Source: Clostridium sp. M62/1
GTDB taxonomy: Bacteria > Bacillota > Clostridia > Lachnospirales > Lachnospiraceae
Assembly: GCF_020736365.1 (NCBI RefSeq)
Contig: NZ_CP085988.1
Location: 3,827,915 to 3,891,914 of the forward strand
Direction of reading: 5' to 3'
DNA: 64,000 nucleotides
The notes beneath the pieces were generated by a model. That model saw nothing but the letters and a program-made list of their open reading frames with translations. It ran no database searches and was not told the DNA's origin. The translations under genes and the position numbers were made by a program. Shown piece after piece: positions 46,267-53,867 of this stretch. Every line of letters begins with the position of its first letter. The first letter of the stretch is position 1.

Positions 46267-46554
46267 TTATGCATCCTGCCTTACGCATAAGTATCTGATT
46301 ACCGGCTCCATGATGCGAACGTGTGCCTCAACCTCGTTCGGGCATACGGAATCAGACTCAAACTGGATGAAGTAGTAGAAGCCCTCTTTCATCTTCTGAA
46401 TCTCGTAAGCTAATCTCTTCTTACCCCATTCATCAACGTTTGTAACAGTACCGCCGAAACGTGTAATGTAACCTTTTACTTTCTCGATGGCTGCTGCTCT
46501 CTCTTCGTCTTCCAGCTTCATGCTAAGAACAACTGCTAACTCATACTTGTTCAT
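46267..46554 (-). CDS. rpsF: 30S ribosomal protein S6
   Basis: 95 residues of the ferredoxin-like fold: MNKYELAVVLSMKLEDEERAAAIEKVKGYI and GKKRLAYEIQKMKEGFYYFIQFES. It pairs with S18 in the 30S platform. First gene of the operon, with AAGGAGG upstream. I looked for an S6:S18 autoregulatory RNA in the leader and did not see the typical CCG-containing bulge. Confidence 0.96.
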   Translation of the reverse strand: MNKYELAVVLSMKLEDEERAAAIEKVKGYITRFGGTVTNVDEWGKKRLAYEIQKMKEGFYYFIQFESDSVCPNEVEAHVRIMEPVIRYLCVRQDA

Positions 46555-46636
46555 GCTGCTTAAACCTCCTTGTGGTCTCTGACTCCCTGACTTTTAACAG
46601 AGAGTAAGGAATTTCTATAATATATCACGAATAATT

Positions 46637-46665
46637 ATCTTACCAGAGAACCCTGATAAAATCAA
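46637..46665 (-). promoter_or_regulatory. Promoter of the rpsF operon
   Basis: On the minus strand TTGATT (46665-46660), 17-bp spacer, TAAGAT (46642-46637). The prophage-type genes begin about 115 bp further upstream, so the ribosomal promoter itself is preserved. Confidence 0.7.
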
Positions 46666-46781
46666 GCTCTTTTTCAAGTTTTTCCCGCCTTCGGAAAAGA
46701 TAATATTAAATGCGAAAGGAAGCGAAAGCCTCCGGACGCATTATTTTTTTACCTGAAAAGCACAGAAAGAGAGGTGAGAAC

Positions 46782-47030
46782 GTGCGAAACTACCGATATT
46801 TGACATTCGGCGACCGCGAGAAAATCGAGACGGAATACGCAGCCGGAGGACGTCCGGCCGACATTGCGATCGACCTCGGCGTCCATGTGGCGACTATCTA
46901 TAAAGAACTGAAAAGAGGCGACACCGGCCAGCTCGACAAGAACATGCGCCGAGAGTATAGCGCCGAACTCGCCCAGCGCCGACTCATTGAGAGCTTTAAG
47001 TGCCGCGGGCGAAAATCCCCCACTATATAA
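46782..47030 (+). CDS. Small IS30-like helix-turn-helix protein
   Basis: An 82-residue protein starting at a GTG with GAGAGGTGAG upstream. YRYLTFGDREKIETEYAAGGRPADIAIDLGVHVATIYKELKRG is closely like the N-terminal DNA-binding domain of IS30 transposases, but the catalytic DDE domain is absent. Such stand-alone domains occur as phage regulators. As the first gene of the region it may control early transcription. An upstream ATG at 46710 is in frame but lies in a hairpin region. Confidence 0.75.
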   Translation: MRNYRYLTFGDREKIETEYAAGGRPADIAIDLGVHVATIYKELKRGDTGQLDKNMRREYSAELAQRRLIESFKCRGRKSPTI

Positions 47031-47049
47031 AAAAGAAAGGAGCGACAAC

Positions 47050-47865
47050 ATGGCAGCATTACACGAAATAGCTCGGCAGTACGCCGAAGAAATCCGCGAC
47101 GGTATAGCGTGGGTGATTATATGGAAAACTGGCCGAAGCTGGCACGCGGAAAGCGTCTGGCTCAACCAAGACTCTGACACCTTCGAGCTGGAGGATCTGA
47201 GCACTGCCACCGAAATTTTGGAACAGGATCCGAACGCTGTCATGGTGAACGGCTACTACTGCGGGCACTTCGGCGAGAACATGACGATCGCAGAACTGGA
47301 GGCCGGTATTCTCTGGCACTACGAAGGCGGCTGCAATCTCCTGAAAAACTCGACGGCCTTCCCTCCTGAGCCGATACCACGCCCGGAAAATCTCCCGGCA
47401 GATATGCCATGGTACGGCAAGGAAACCACCGAGGAACCGGATCCATATATATTCGACGGCTACATGAGCGTCGAGGACTACGAGAAACGCCAGCAGCTCA
47501 TAGCTGCGGATCAGGCGCGAAGCGATCCACTCCCGGACGAGTCGCCACCAGAACCTCAGCACACAGAGCTCACGATCCAGATCGGCCCACCTGCCGCCAC
47601 TGCCCTGCTCGACGCTCTCGCCGACGCAATGAAGGCAGCAGCTCGCGCAGTCCGACAACTCATGGACGAGCTCGCGGATCGGTTCCAGAAGTTCCAGCAA
47701 TACGCGCGAAAAGCCGTGGACACTTTTGTGGACTCCCTACTATATAGAGCCAACACCCACCCGAAATGGTGGCACCTATACAAACACGCACGGAAATGGA
47801 GAACCCGGAAGAAATACAAGCGACTACTTATGAGGCAGCTATGCAGCAGGCTGGCCGCTGGATAG
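47050..47865 (+). CDS. Phage protein of unknown function
   Basis: A 271-residue protein I do not recognise. The N-terminal half is acidic with regular tryptophans and aromatic residues (WVIIWKTGRSWHAESVWLNQD, GYYCGHFGENMTIAELEAG). The C-terminal half is a predicted helix with many alanines (ALLDALADAMKAAARAVRQL) followed by a very basic end (KHARKWRTRKKYKRLLMRQL) that could bind nucleic acid. AAAGGAG precedes the ATG. It is co-directional with the next genes. Confidence 0.7.
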   Translation: MAALHEIARQYAEEIRDGIAWVIIWKTGRSWHAESVWLNQDSDTFELEDLSTATEILEQDPNAVMVNGYYCGHFGENMTIAELEAGILWHYEGGCNLLKNSTAFPPEPIPRPENLPADMPWYGKETTEEPDPYIFDGYMSVEDYEKRQQLIAADQARSDPLPDESPPEPQHTELTIQIGPPAATALLDALADAMKAAARAVRQLMDELADRFQKFQQYARKAVDTFVDSLLYRANTHPKWWHLYKHARKWRTRKKYKRLLMRQLCSRLAAG

Positions 47866-47872
47866 GAGGTGA

Positions 47873-48055
47873 TCCCATGAACGACTCGCGAAACCTAAGC
47901 GGGCCCGTACTCATGCCCGGCGCGACGGCTGCCGCTATGAAGTATGCCAAGAGTGCGGGCTGGACTGGAATGTAAGCAAGCAGGCGGTGATCCCGTGGTA
48001 CGGCTACAAGTGCCCGATCTGCCGCAGCAAATACAGAAAAGGAGCAAAACCATGA
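47873..48055 (+). pseudogene. Small zinc-ribbon reading frame without a start codon
   Basis: The frame encodes CQECGLDWNVSKQAVIPW and then YKCPICRSK, two CxxC pairs of a zinc ribbon, and its TGA overlaps the next ATG as ATGA, the coupling used by real genes here. It has no ATG, GTG or TTG start. An adjacent ORF with a good ribosome site and ATG (47877-47975, 32 residues) runs in another frame over the same DNA. A frameshift, natural or from sequencing, would join them into one zinc-ribbon protein of about 58 residues. Confidence 0.55.
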
Positions 48056-49314
48056 GAAACGAAGTAATTTACGACAAAAACGGGCGCCCGGACATTATGG
48101 TGGTTTTTACCCCGTCCGAGCTGGGACTCCCTGACACCCTGAGAGGCCGCAAGGTTAAGGAATACGCGATCAGCAAGTACCAGAACACATTGATCGACGG
48201 CGTTCCGTACTCTCTCCCATTTATGAAACCGGCTGTGAATATCAGCCACGACGAAGCAATCCGCCTCTGCGAGAGCAAGGGTGAAGGCTGGCACCTGATC
48301 ACTAACGACGAGTGGGTGGCTCTCGGCTTCTGGAGCTGGGACAACGACACCATGCCGACCGGAAACACCGCAAGCGGCAAGAGTCACAGCCACCCGGAGC
48401 AGACCGGCACTACATACGAAGGAGGCTGCGGCAAGACCTTGACCGGATCCGGCCCGGTTCAGTGGAACCATGACGGCACGGCCTACGGTGTAGCTGACAT
48501 GTGCGGTAACATCTGGGAACACGTCGGCGGCGTTCGATTTATGGACGGTATGCCGCAGGTGATCCCGAACAACGGCGCAGCCTATGGCGCGGATCAGTCC
48601 AAAGACTCGCCGGAGTGGGAGGCAATCTACACCGAGGACGGCGATCCGGTTTACTACAACGTACACGACGGAGAGATCACCCTCCAGCCGGTACACCCGG
48701 ACGGCACCGACTACGACGGCGTAAAGTTCACGGATCTGGAAGCTCGCAGCGACATGGACGTGCCGGACAAGCTGAAAGATCTCGGCCTCTATCCTGCCGA
48801 CGGCTACGAAAGCGACGAATACTTCTGGCTCGACTCTAACGGCGAGCGGGTTATTTTTCGCGGGGGCGACTGGAGCGACGGTGCGAACGCTGGTGTGTTC
48901 TCCCTCTACGGCAACGGCTCCCGCGGCCTTGTGGGCACGGGCCTCGGCTTCCGTGCCGCTTGCGTTCGGTTTATCTGCGACTCTGACACTCTGGACGATC
49001 TGGACTCTGATAAGAAGCAGCCAGAACCGAAAAAGCGTAGCATTTTAGCTCCGGACTTTATCGGACGGATCAAGCAGGCACTCGCCCGGCAGTTTCAGAA
49101 GCTCTACGAAGCCGCGCACGGCGAGGATCCGGAAGGCTTCACTGAACTGGCCGAGAAGGCAACAGACGAAGAACTTGCCAAGGCTGCAAAACTCAGCGCC
49201 ACACTGGCTCAGGTGAACGCAGCCGTGGACATGTACGAGCTGACCGCTAAGCAGTTAAAGCTCGCAGCCACAACCTCGATCACAATCAAAACGGAGGTGA
49301 ACGACCATGAATGA
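48052..49314 (+). CDS. C-type-lectin/FGE-fold protein like retroelement target proteins
   Basis: A 420-residue protein. Residues about 60-305 form a formylglycine-generating-enzyme/C-type-lectin domain: EGWHLITNDEWVALGFWSW, GVADMCGNIWEHVGGVRF and FRGGDWSDGANAGVFSLYGN, ending GLGFRAACVRF. The last stretch (nt 48859-48963) resembles the variable region of diversity-generating-retroelement target proteins (RGG-W-NGANAGVF ... IGFRAA). An acidic linker and a helical tail of about 100 residues follow, which is unusual because the variable region normally lies at the very end. FGE catalytic cysteines are not evident, so a binding role is more likely. Confidence 0.75.
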   Translation: MRNEVIYDKNGRPDIMVVFTPSELGLPDTLRGRKVKEYAISKYQNTLIDGVPYSLPFMKPAVNISHDEAIRLCESKGEGWHLITNDEWVALGFWSWDNDTMPTGNTASGKSHSHPEQTGTTYEGGCGKTLTGSGPVQWNHDGTAYGVADMCGNIWEHVGGVRFMDGMPQVIPNNGAAYGADQSKDSPEWEAIYTEDGDPVYYNVHDGEITLQPVHPDGTDYDGVKFTDLEARSDMDVPDKLKDLGLYPADGYESDEYFWLDSNGERVIFRGGDWSDGANAGVFSLYGNGSRGLVGTGLGFRAACVRFICDSDTLDDLDSDKKQPEPKKRSILAPDFIGRIKQALARQFQKLYEAAHGEDPEGFTELAEKATDEELAKAAKLSATLAQVNAAVDMYELTAKQLKLAATTSITIKTEVNDHE

Positions 49315-50041
49315 GCTCCGGGACATATTCGCGAAATACAAAGCAGTCGTATTTTTTGACACTGAGACAACCGGGCTCGAAGCTGAAAGCTGCCAGATCA
49401 TTGAACTGGCAGCAATCAGAGTCGAGAAAACCGAACGGGGCACCCTCCGCATGGCCGACAGCGCCGACGTGTTCGTGAAACTGCCGGAAGGTGAGCGGAT
49501 CCCTCAGAAGATCGTCGAGCTAACAGGGATCACAGACGAGCAGCTCGAAAACGAAGGAATTACCGAGACTGAGGCTGCCGCTCGCTTCACTGAGTTGATC
49601 GGCGGCGGCCGCGTCCTTCTGGTAGCCCACAATGCACAGTTTGATCTCCTGTTTACTGCTGAAATGCTCCGGAGACACGGAAACGGTGGCCCGGAAGTCC
49701 TGAAAGCTGCCGACTATCTGGACAGCCTAACCGTTTACAAAGACCGCCGGGCATATCCTCACAAGCTGGCGAACGCGATCCTCACCTATAAGCTGGAGGA
49801 CAAGGTTCAGAACTCCCACAGAGCGATCGACGACGTGGCGGCACTGTTTGAGGTGTGCAAGGCCATGGACGCGGAACGCTCCGATCTTCTCAGCTATGTG
49901 AACGTGTTCGGATATAACCCGAAGTATGGAGTAAGTGGGAAACGGATCGAAAAGGTGGCCTACTGGCCACAGAATTTCAACAAATACATGCAGGCTCCGA
50001 GCTATACGCTCCCGGCCAAACTCAGACAAAGAAGGAGGTAA
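49307..50041 (+). CDS. DEDDh 3'-5' exonuclease (DNA polymerase III epsilon-like)
   Basis: A 244-residue exonuclease of the RNase T/epsilon family. The motifs are FFDTETTGLEAESCQIIELAA (Exo I, D and E), VAHNAQFDLLF (Exo II) and HRAIDDVAALFEV (Exo III, His and Asp). It removes 3' nucleotides from DNA or RNA. The C-terminal 60 residues look specific to this phage group. Overlaps the preceding gene by 8 bp. May serve in recombination or proofreading alongside the ERF annealing protein. Confidence 0.9.
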   Translation: MNELRDIFAKYKAVVFFDTETTGLEAESCQIIELAAIRVEKTERGTLRMADSADVFVKLPEGERIPQKIVELTGITDEQLENEGITETEAAARFTELIGGGRVLLVAHNAQFDLLFTAEMLRRHGNGGPEVLKAADYLDSLTVYKDRRAYPHKLANAILTYKLEDKVQNSHRAIDDVAALFEVCKAMDAERSDLLSYVNVFGYNPKYGVSGKRIEKVAYWPQNFNKYMQAPSYTLPAKLRQRRR

Positions 50042-50046
50042 CAGAA

Positions 50047-50802
50047 ATGCGAAGCAGCTCGCTGAAAGTATACAGCCCGGTGGAATACACCGGGTACAAA
50101 GAAAAAAGAAGCGGCCACCCGTCGGAACCGGGAAGCCGCACAGGCAATCGAAAAACCACGCGAAAGCCTAAGCCTATTTTATACCGGCTGCGCCGTTTTT
50201 GCAAGCGCCTGAACTGGAAAGGGATCGGCGGGCTGGCAGTCACCACAGTGGTGATCGTGTTCGCAGTGCGCGGCGTCGTGGGTATGTTCTCAGAACACAC
50301 CCAGACAAAAACAGCCCCGATCACAACCAGCAGCCCGGCGGCCGAGGAATCTCAGCCCTACGTTTTTTACTACAAGGACGGGCAAGCCGTAAGCTGGGAG
50401 GACGTCACAGACGCATGGGCCGAAGAGGCAGGGATCCAGAAGCGCTACGCTCTCACTGACGCCGAGCGACTGGAGATCGCTCAGGTGCTCACGGCCGAAG
50501 CTGGAGGCGAACCCTTCGCCGGAAAGATCGCAGTAGCTCAGTGTATTCTCCAGACCTGCGAGGACGAAGGGATCCGACCGGACGAAGTGCTGCGCGTGTA
50601 CGCATATAGCAAGCGCCGCCCGGAACCGACTCAGGAAGCCCTCGAAGCCGTGCAGGACGTGTTCGACTTCGGGATCGTGGCAACGACCGAGCCGATCAAA
50701 TACTTTTACGCTCCCGCTCTCACGGACAGCGAGTGGCACGAGTCCCAGATCTATGTAATGACCATTAACGGACACCGATTTTTTAAGGAGGCAACCGAAT
50801 GA
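50047..50802 (+). CDS. Membrane-anchored SleB-like cell-wall hydrolase
   Basis: A 251-residue protein. A basic N-terminus is followed by one membrane segment (GIGGLAVTTVVIVFAVRGVVGMF, about 58-80) and a linker. The C-terminal domain ERLEIAQVLTAEAGGEPFAGKIAVAQCILQ has the catalytic Glu of the SleB/Hydrolase_2 lytic transglycosylase-amidase type. The enzyme would face the peptidoglycan while tethered to the membrane. Its place in an early/replication operon, away from any holin, is unusual for a lysin. The next gene overlaps its stop as ATGA. Confidence 0.82.
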   Translation: MRSSSLKVYSPVEYTGYKEKRSGHPSEPGSRTGNRKTTRKPKPILYRLRRFCKRLNWKGIGGLAVTTVVIVFAVRGVVGMFSEHTQTKTAPITTSSPAAEESQPYVFYYKDGQAVSWEDVTDAWAEEAGIQKRYALTDAERLEIAQVLTAEAGGEPFAGKIAVAQCILQTCEDEGIRPDEVLRVYAYSKRRPEPTQEALEAVQDVFDFGIVATTEPIKYFYAPALTDSEWHESQIYVMTINGHRFFKEATE

Positions 50803-51050
50803 ATAACGAAAACAAGCCAAGCGTGATCGCAGAGCTCACGGCTGCACTTGCCAGCATGGCGGAACGCGCCGCCGCTGCTGAGGCCGAAGCCGAGCAGTAC
50901 AAGAAAAGCTCAGGCGAGTGGTACCAGTTTTTCACCAGCAAGGACAAGGAACTGAGAGACACGCAGGCAGAACTCCAGAAAGCCCGCAAGGCTCTGGAAG
51001 CAAAGGAAGGAGAACAGAACCATGGCAACGACAAAGAAAGCAATAGCTGA
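50799..51050 (+). CDS. Small coiled-coil phage protein
   Basis: An 83-residue, mostly helical protein (ELTAALASMAERAAAAEAEA, then KDKELRDTQAELQKARKAL) with heptad-like repeats. No family recognised. It overlaps the end of the hydrolase gene by 4 bp and the Gam gene by 29 bp, so it is translated as part of this operon. Confidence 0.7.
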   Translation: MNNENKPSVIAELTAALASMAERAAAAEAEAEQYKKSSGEWYQFFTSKDKELRDTQAELQKARKALEAKEGEQNHGNDKESNS

Positions 51051-51678
51051 GGCTGAGCAGGCCGCAGAAATCAAAGAAGCAATCGCAGCACCCACCACAG
51101 AGCCGGAAACTCCGGCCGTAACACTGGACGAGCTGGAAAACATGGACATGAACATGTTCGACGCAGAGGAAACCGAAAGCGCTCCGCGCCCGGCATGGCG
51201 TATCACTGACGACGGCTGCGCCGACTGGGCCTGCCGAAAAATCGCAGAAGAAAAGACCGAGCTCGACCGAATCACCGCACTGGGCGAAAGCCAGATCGAG
51301 AAGATCCAGCAGAGAATCGACGCTGCTCAGCGCAGATATGAAAACGGCACCCGTTTTCTCACCGGAAAGCTCGCGGAATACTTCGAGACAGTCCCACACA
51401 AGACAACCAAGACAAAACACAGCTACCGCCTTCTCTCCGGCACTCTGGTGAAGAAACTCGGCGGCAGCACCATGAAACAGGACGACGACACACTGCTGGC
51501 CTATCTGAAAGCCTCCGGCAATGAGGATATGATCCAGAACACTGAAAAGCCGAAGTGGGGCGAGTTCAAGAAACGCCTCGAAATTGTAGGCGGCCAGATC
51601 GTAGACAAAACCACCGGCGAGCTGGTGGAGGGCGTGCAGATCATTGAGAAACCGGACACCTTCACGGTGGACGTGTAA
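51022..51678 (+). CDS. Gam-like host-nuclease inhibitor
   Basis: A 218-residue protein. ADWACRKIAEEKTELDRITALGESQIEKIQ and FLTGKLAEYFETVP, then TKTKHSYRLLSGTLVKKLG, match the Gam/DUF1351-type DNA-end-binding family that protects linear phage DNA from exonucleases. The N-terminal 50 residues are low-complexity and the C-terminal EIVGGQIVDKTTGELVEGV is typical. It is followed 11 bp later by the ERF recombinase, the usual pairing. Confidence 0.88.
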   Translation: MATTKKAIAEAEQAAEIKEAIAAPTTEPETPAVTLDELENMDMNMFDAEETESAPRPAWRITDDGCADWACRKIAEEKTELDRITALGESQIEKIQQRIDAAQRRYENGTRFLTGKLAEYFETVPHKTTKTKHSYRLLSGTLVKKLGGSTMKQDDDTLLAYLKASGNEDMIQNTEKPKWGEFKKRLEIVGGQIVDKTTGELVEGVQIIEKPDTFTVDV

Positions 51679-51689
51679 GGAGGTAGCAC

Positions 51690-52520
51690 ATGGCAACAAC
51701 CAAGGAAACGGCGGCCGCAAAGGCGGCCACCACCCCACCGGTACCGCTGACGCTGCAGCAGAAGTTCATCAAGTTGCGCGAAGCCGTTCCCTCTATCACC
51801 CAGAAGGCCCACAGCGACGGCGTAAAGTACAAGTTCGCGAAGATCTTCGACGTGTACCAGCTTCTCACTCCAGCCATGAATGAGTTCGGCGTCAATTTTG
51901 ACATTGTAGGCGAGCAGGCCACCCGGCACAGTGAAAACGGGGATCCGATCTACTACTCCAACTTCACGCAGCACACCAGAAACGGCGACCGCATTGTCTG
52001 GGTGTACGAGGCCGACCTCACGATCCGCTGGACAAACGCAGACAACCCGGACGAGACTCTGGAAGTTACTCTCCACGCAATCGGAACGAACGACGGAGGC
52101 CCGGACAAGGCCAAAGGCTCCGCGTGGACGTACTGCCTCAAATACTACCTGTTTGAGAAGTTCGGCATTGATCAGGGCGACGACGATCCAGACATGAGCG
52201 ACCACAGCAGCGAACCCCCTCAGCAGAGCCAGAAACAGCACACAGGAGCTCAGAACGGGAACCGGCAGGGAAACACCCAGCCGCAGGCACAAAATGGCCA
52301 GACGGGGCGCTCAGGCGCCGCACGACCACTCTCAGACGCTCAGCTCTCCCACCTCTACCGTAAAGGCGAGGACGCCGGGTACTCTCAGCAGTCGATCAAC
52401 GAATGGATCCTGAAAAAATACGGACAGCAGGATCCACATAACCTGACGCGGGCCCAGTACGACGAAGCCTGCGCCGCTATGGACAACGCAAAGCAGCAAG
52501 GAGGACAAAACAATGCTTAA
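51690..52520 (+). CDS. ERF-family single-strand annealing recombinase
   Basis: A 276-residue protein. The ERF core lies at about 20-170: LQQKFIKLREAVPSITQKAHSDGVKYKFAKIFDVYQLLTPAMNEFGVNF, then DPDETLEVTLHAIGTNDGGPDKAKGSAWTYCLKYYLFEKFGI (landmarks KFAKI and GSAWTYCLKYYL). A glutamine-rich linker leads to a C-terminal helical domain. ERF proteins anneal homologous strands during phage recombination. It overlaps the SSB gene by 8 bp. Confidence 0.93.
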   Translation: MATTKETAAAKAATTPPVPLTLQQKFIKLREAVPSITQKAHSDGVKYKFAKIFDVYQLLTPAMNEFGVNFDIVGEQATRHSENGDPIYYSNFTQHTRNGDRIVWVYEADLTIRWTNADNPDETLEVTLHAIGTNDGGPDKAKGSAWTYCLKYYLFEKFGIDQGDDDPDMSDHSSEPPQQSQKQHTGAQNGNRQGNTQPQAQNGQTGRSGAARPLSDAQLSHLYRKGEDAGYSQQSINEWILKKYGQQDPHNLTRAQYDEACAAMDNAKQQGGQNNA

Positions 52521-52914
52521 TCATGTGGAGCTTCTGGGCCGTCTGGCTCAGGAGCCTGAAATCAGATACACACAGAGCGGCACACCAGTGGCGAGCTTCG
52601 ACCTCGCCGTGCAGGTACCGAGTAAGAACAAAGACGCCGCTCCGGACTATATCCCGATCGTGTGCTGGAGAGAACGCGCCGAGTTTTGCGGCCGCTACCT
52701 CTCCAAAGGCCGCCAGATCGTAGTTGAGGGCCGGATCTCCACCCGTAAATGGAAGGACGAGAAAACCGGGCAGAACCGCAAGGCCGTGGAAGTTGTGGCC
52801 TCAAACATTTACTTCGCAGACAGCAACGGAGGCAACGCAAATGGCAATCCTCAGCCCGCCAACAACGACGGATTCATGGACATACCGGACGACGGACAGC
52901 TTCCTTTTAACTAA
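52513..52914 (+). CDS. Phage single-stranded DNA-binding protein
   Basis: 133 residues. The OB fold begins MLNHVELLGRLAQEPEIRYTQSGTPVASFDLAV and the acidic tip is DDGQLPFN, resembling the host tip so that host partners can dock. It supports the ERF recombinase and the replication genes downstream. Confidence 0.93.
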   Translation: MLNHVELLGRLAQEPEIRYTQSGTPVASFDLAVQVPSKNKDAAPDYIPIVCWRERAEFCGRYLSKGRQIVVEGRISTRKWKDEKTGQNRKAVEVVASNIYFADSNGGNANGNPQPANNDGFMDIPDDGQLPFN

Positions 52915-53000
52915 TAACACCGACCGAAGGACGACCGCCGGACAGACCGGCGGAACTCTACGGCCAAACCAGAAACAAACCACGAAAGGAGGTGCCGACA

Positions 53001-53867
53001 GTGGCATGGATCCAAATTCACCAACAACTGAAAGACCACCGCAAGGTGCTGGCTGCTGCTGACGAGCTCGACATTGAACCGGCTCACATGCTCGGCCTGC
53101 TGATCTCGTTCTGGCTCTGGGCCATTGATAACGCACCGGACGGATCCCTCGCTGGAATATCCGACAGAATGATCGCAAGAGCGGCCCAGTGGGACAAAGA
53201 TCCGGAGGAATTTGTGGCCGCCCTGACCTCTGCGTCTCTGCTGGACGTAACGGAGGACGGCGTTCTGGAGATCCACGACTGGAGCGAGTACACCGGAAAG
53301 CTGATCGAACAACGAGAAAATGAGAAAAACCGTTCGAGAGCCCGCCGCGCTGCTGCTAAGTCAAACGACCGGAGGACGACCGCCGGACAGTCTGCGGACG
53401 CAAGCAAGAGCGACCAGAAAAAGACCGCAGGTAGAGTAGACCAGACCAGAGTAGACCAGAGTAGACCAGAAAATAAGGGGGATACCCCCATAACCCCCGC
53501 AGCCGAGAAGCAGCCAAGCGCTCAGGAACGACGTTTCGCAGAGTTCTGGACTGCATACCCGAAGAAAGTCGGCAAGAAAGCAGCACAGAAGGCATGGGAA
53601 AAGGCAAAGCCCGACGCTGAACTGTTCGAGAAGATCATGCAGGCAGTGGCAACAGCTAAAACCTCGGAACAATGGCTGCGAGAAGGTGGCCGCTTCATTC
53701 CCAACCCGTCAACATGGATCAATCAGGGACGCTGGGACGACGAACCTCTCCCACCTGCCGGATCCGGAAGCTATCAACAGCGACCGGGTGGAAATTGTGG
53801 AAAACCTGACACCATGGACGTGCTCGCGGGGATAATCGCAAACGAGGAAGGAGGCTTCGAGATATGA
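53001..53867 (+). CDS. Phage replisome organiser (DnaD-like)
   Basis: A 288-residue replication initiator. The N-terminal winged-helix domain WIQIHQQLKDHRKVLAAADELDIEPAHMLGLLISFWLWAIDNAPDG is characteristic of phage replisome organisers. A charged repetitive linker (about 115-170) covers the iteron-like DNA repeats. The C-terminal domain FAEFWTAYPKKVGKKAAQKAWEKAKPDAEL and GRFIPNPSTWINQGRW is shared with phage initiators that recruit the helicase loader. A GTG start at 53001 sits 7 bases after AAAGGAGGTG; the upstream in-frame GTG at 52992 overlaps that site. Confidence 0.9.
   Translation: MAWIQIHQQLKDHRKVLAAADELDIEPAHMLGLLISFWLWAIDNAPDGSLAGISDRMIARAAQWDKDPEEFVAALTSASLLDVTEDGVLEIHDWSEYTGKLIEQRENEKNRSRARRAAAKSNDRRTTAGQSADASKSDQKKTAGRVDQTRVDQSRPENKGDTPITPAAEKQPSAQERRFAEFWTAYPKKVGKKAAQKAWEKAKPDAELFEKIMQAVATAKTSEQWLREGGRFIPNPSTWINQGRWDDEPLPPAGSGSYQQRPGGNCGKPDTMDVLAGIIANEEGGFEI
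53433..53482. repeat. Iteron-like repeats inside the initiator gene
   Basis: AGAGTAGACCAG occurs at 53433-53444, 53448-53459 and 53458-53469, followed by an AAATAAGGGGG stretch and a GGGGGATACCCCC palindrome. Direct repeats within the initiator's own linker are the layout of lambda-type phage origins, so this may be the replication origin. The A+T-rich unwinding segment is short. Confidence 0.6.

Noticed and set aside
46555..46636. S6:S18 autoregulatory leader RNA before rpsF
   Set aside because: No CCG-containing bulged stem of the known motif could be formed in this short leader.
46711..46750. Attachment-site or strong terminator at the phage junction
   Set aside because: Only a 4-bp TGCG/CGCA stem with weak internal pairing precedes the T run, and no matching repeat can be checked because the right end is outside the window.
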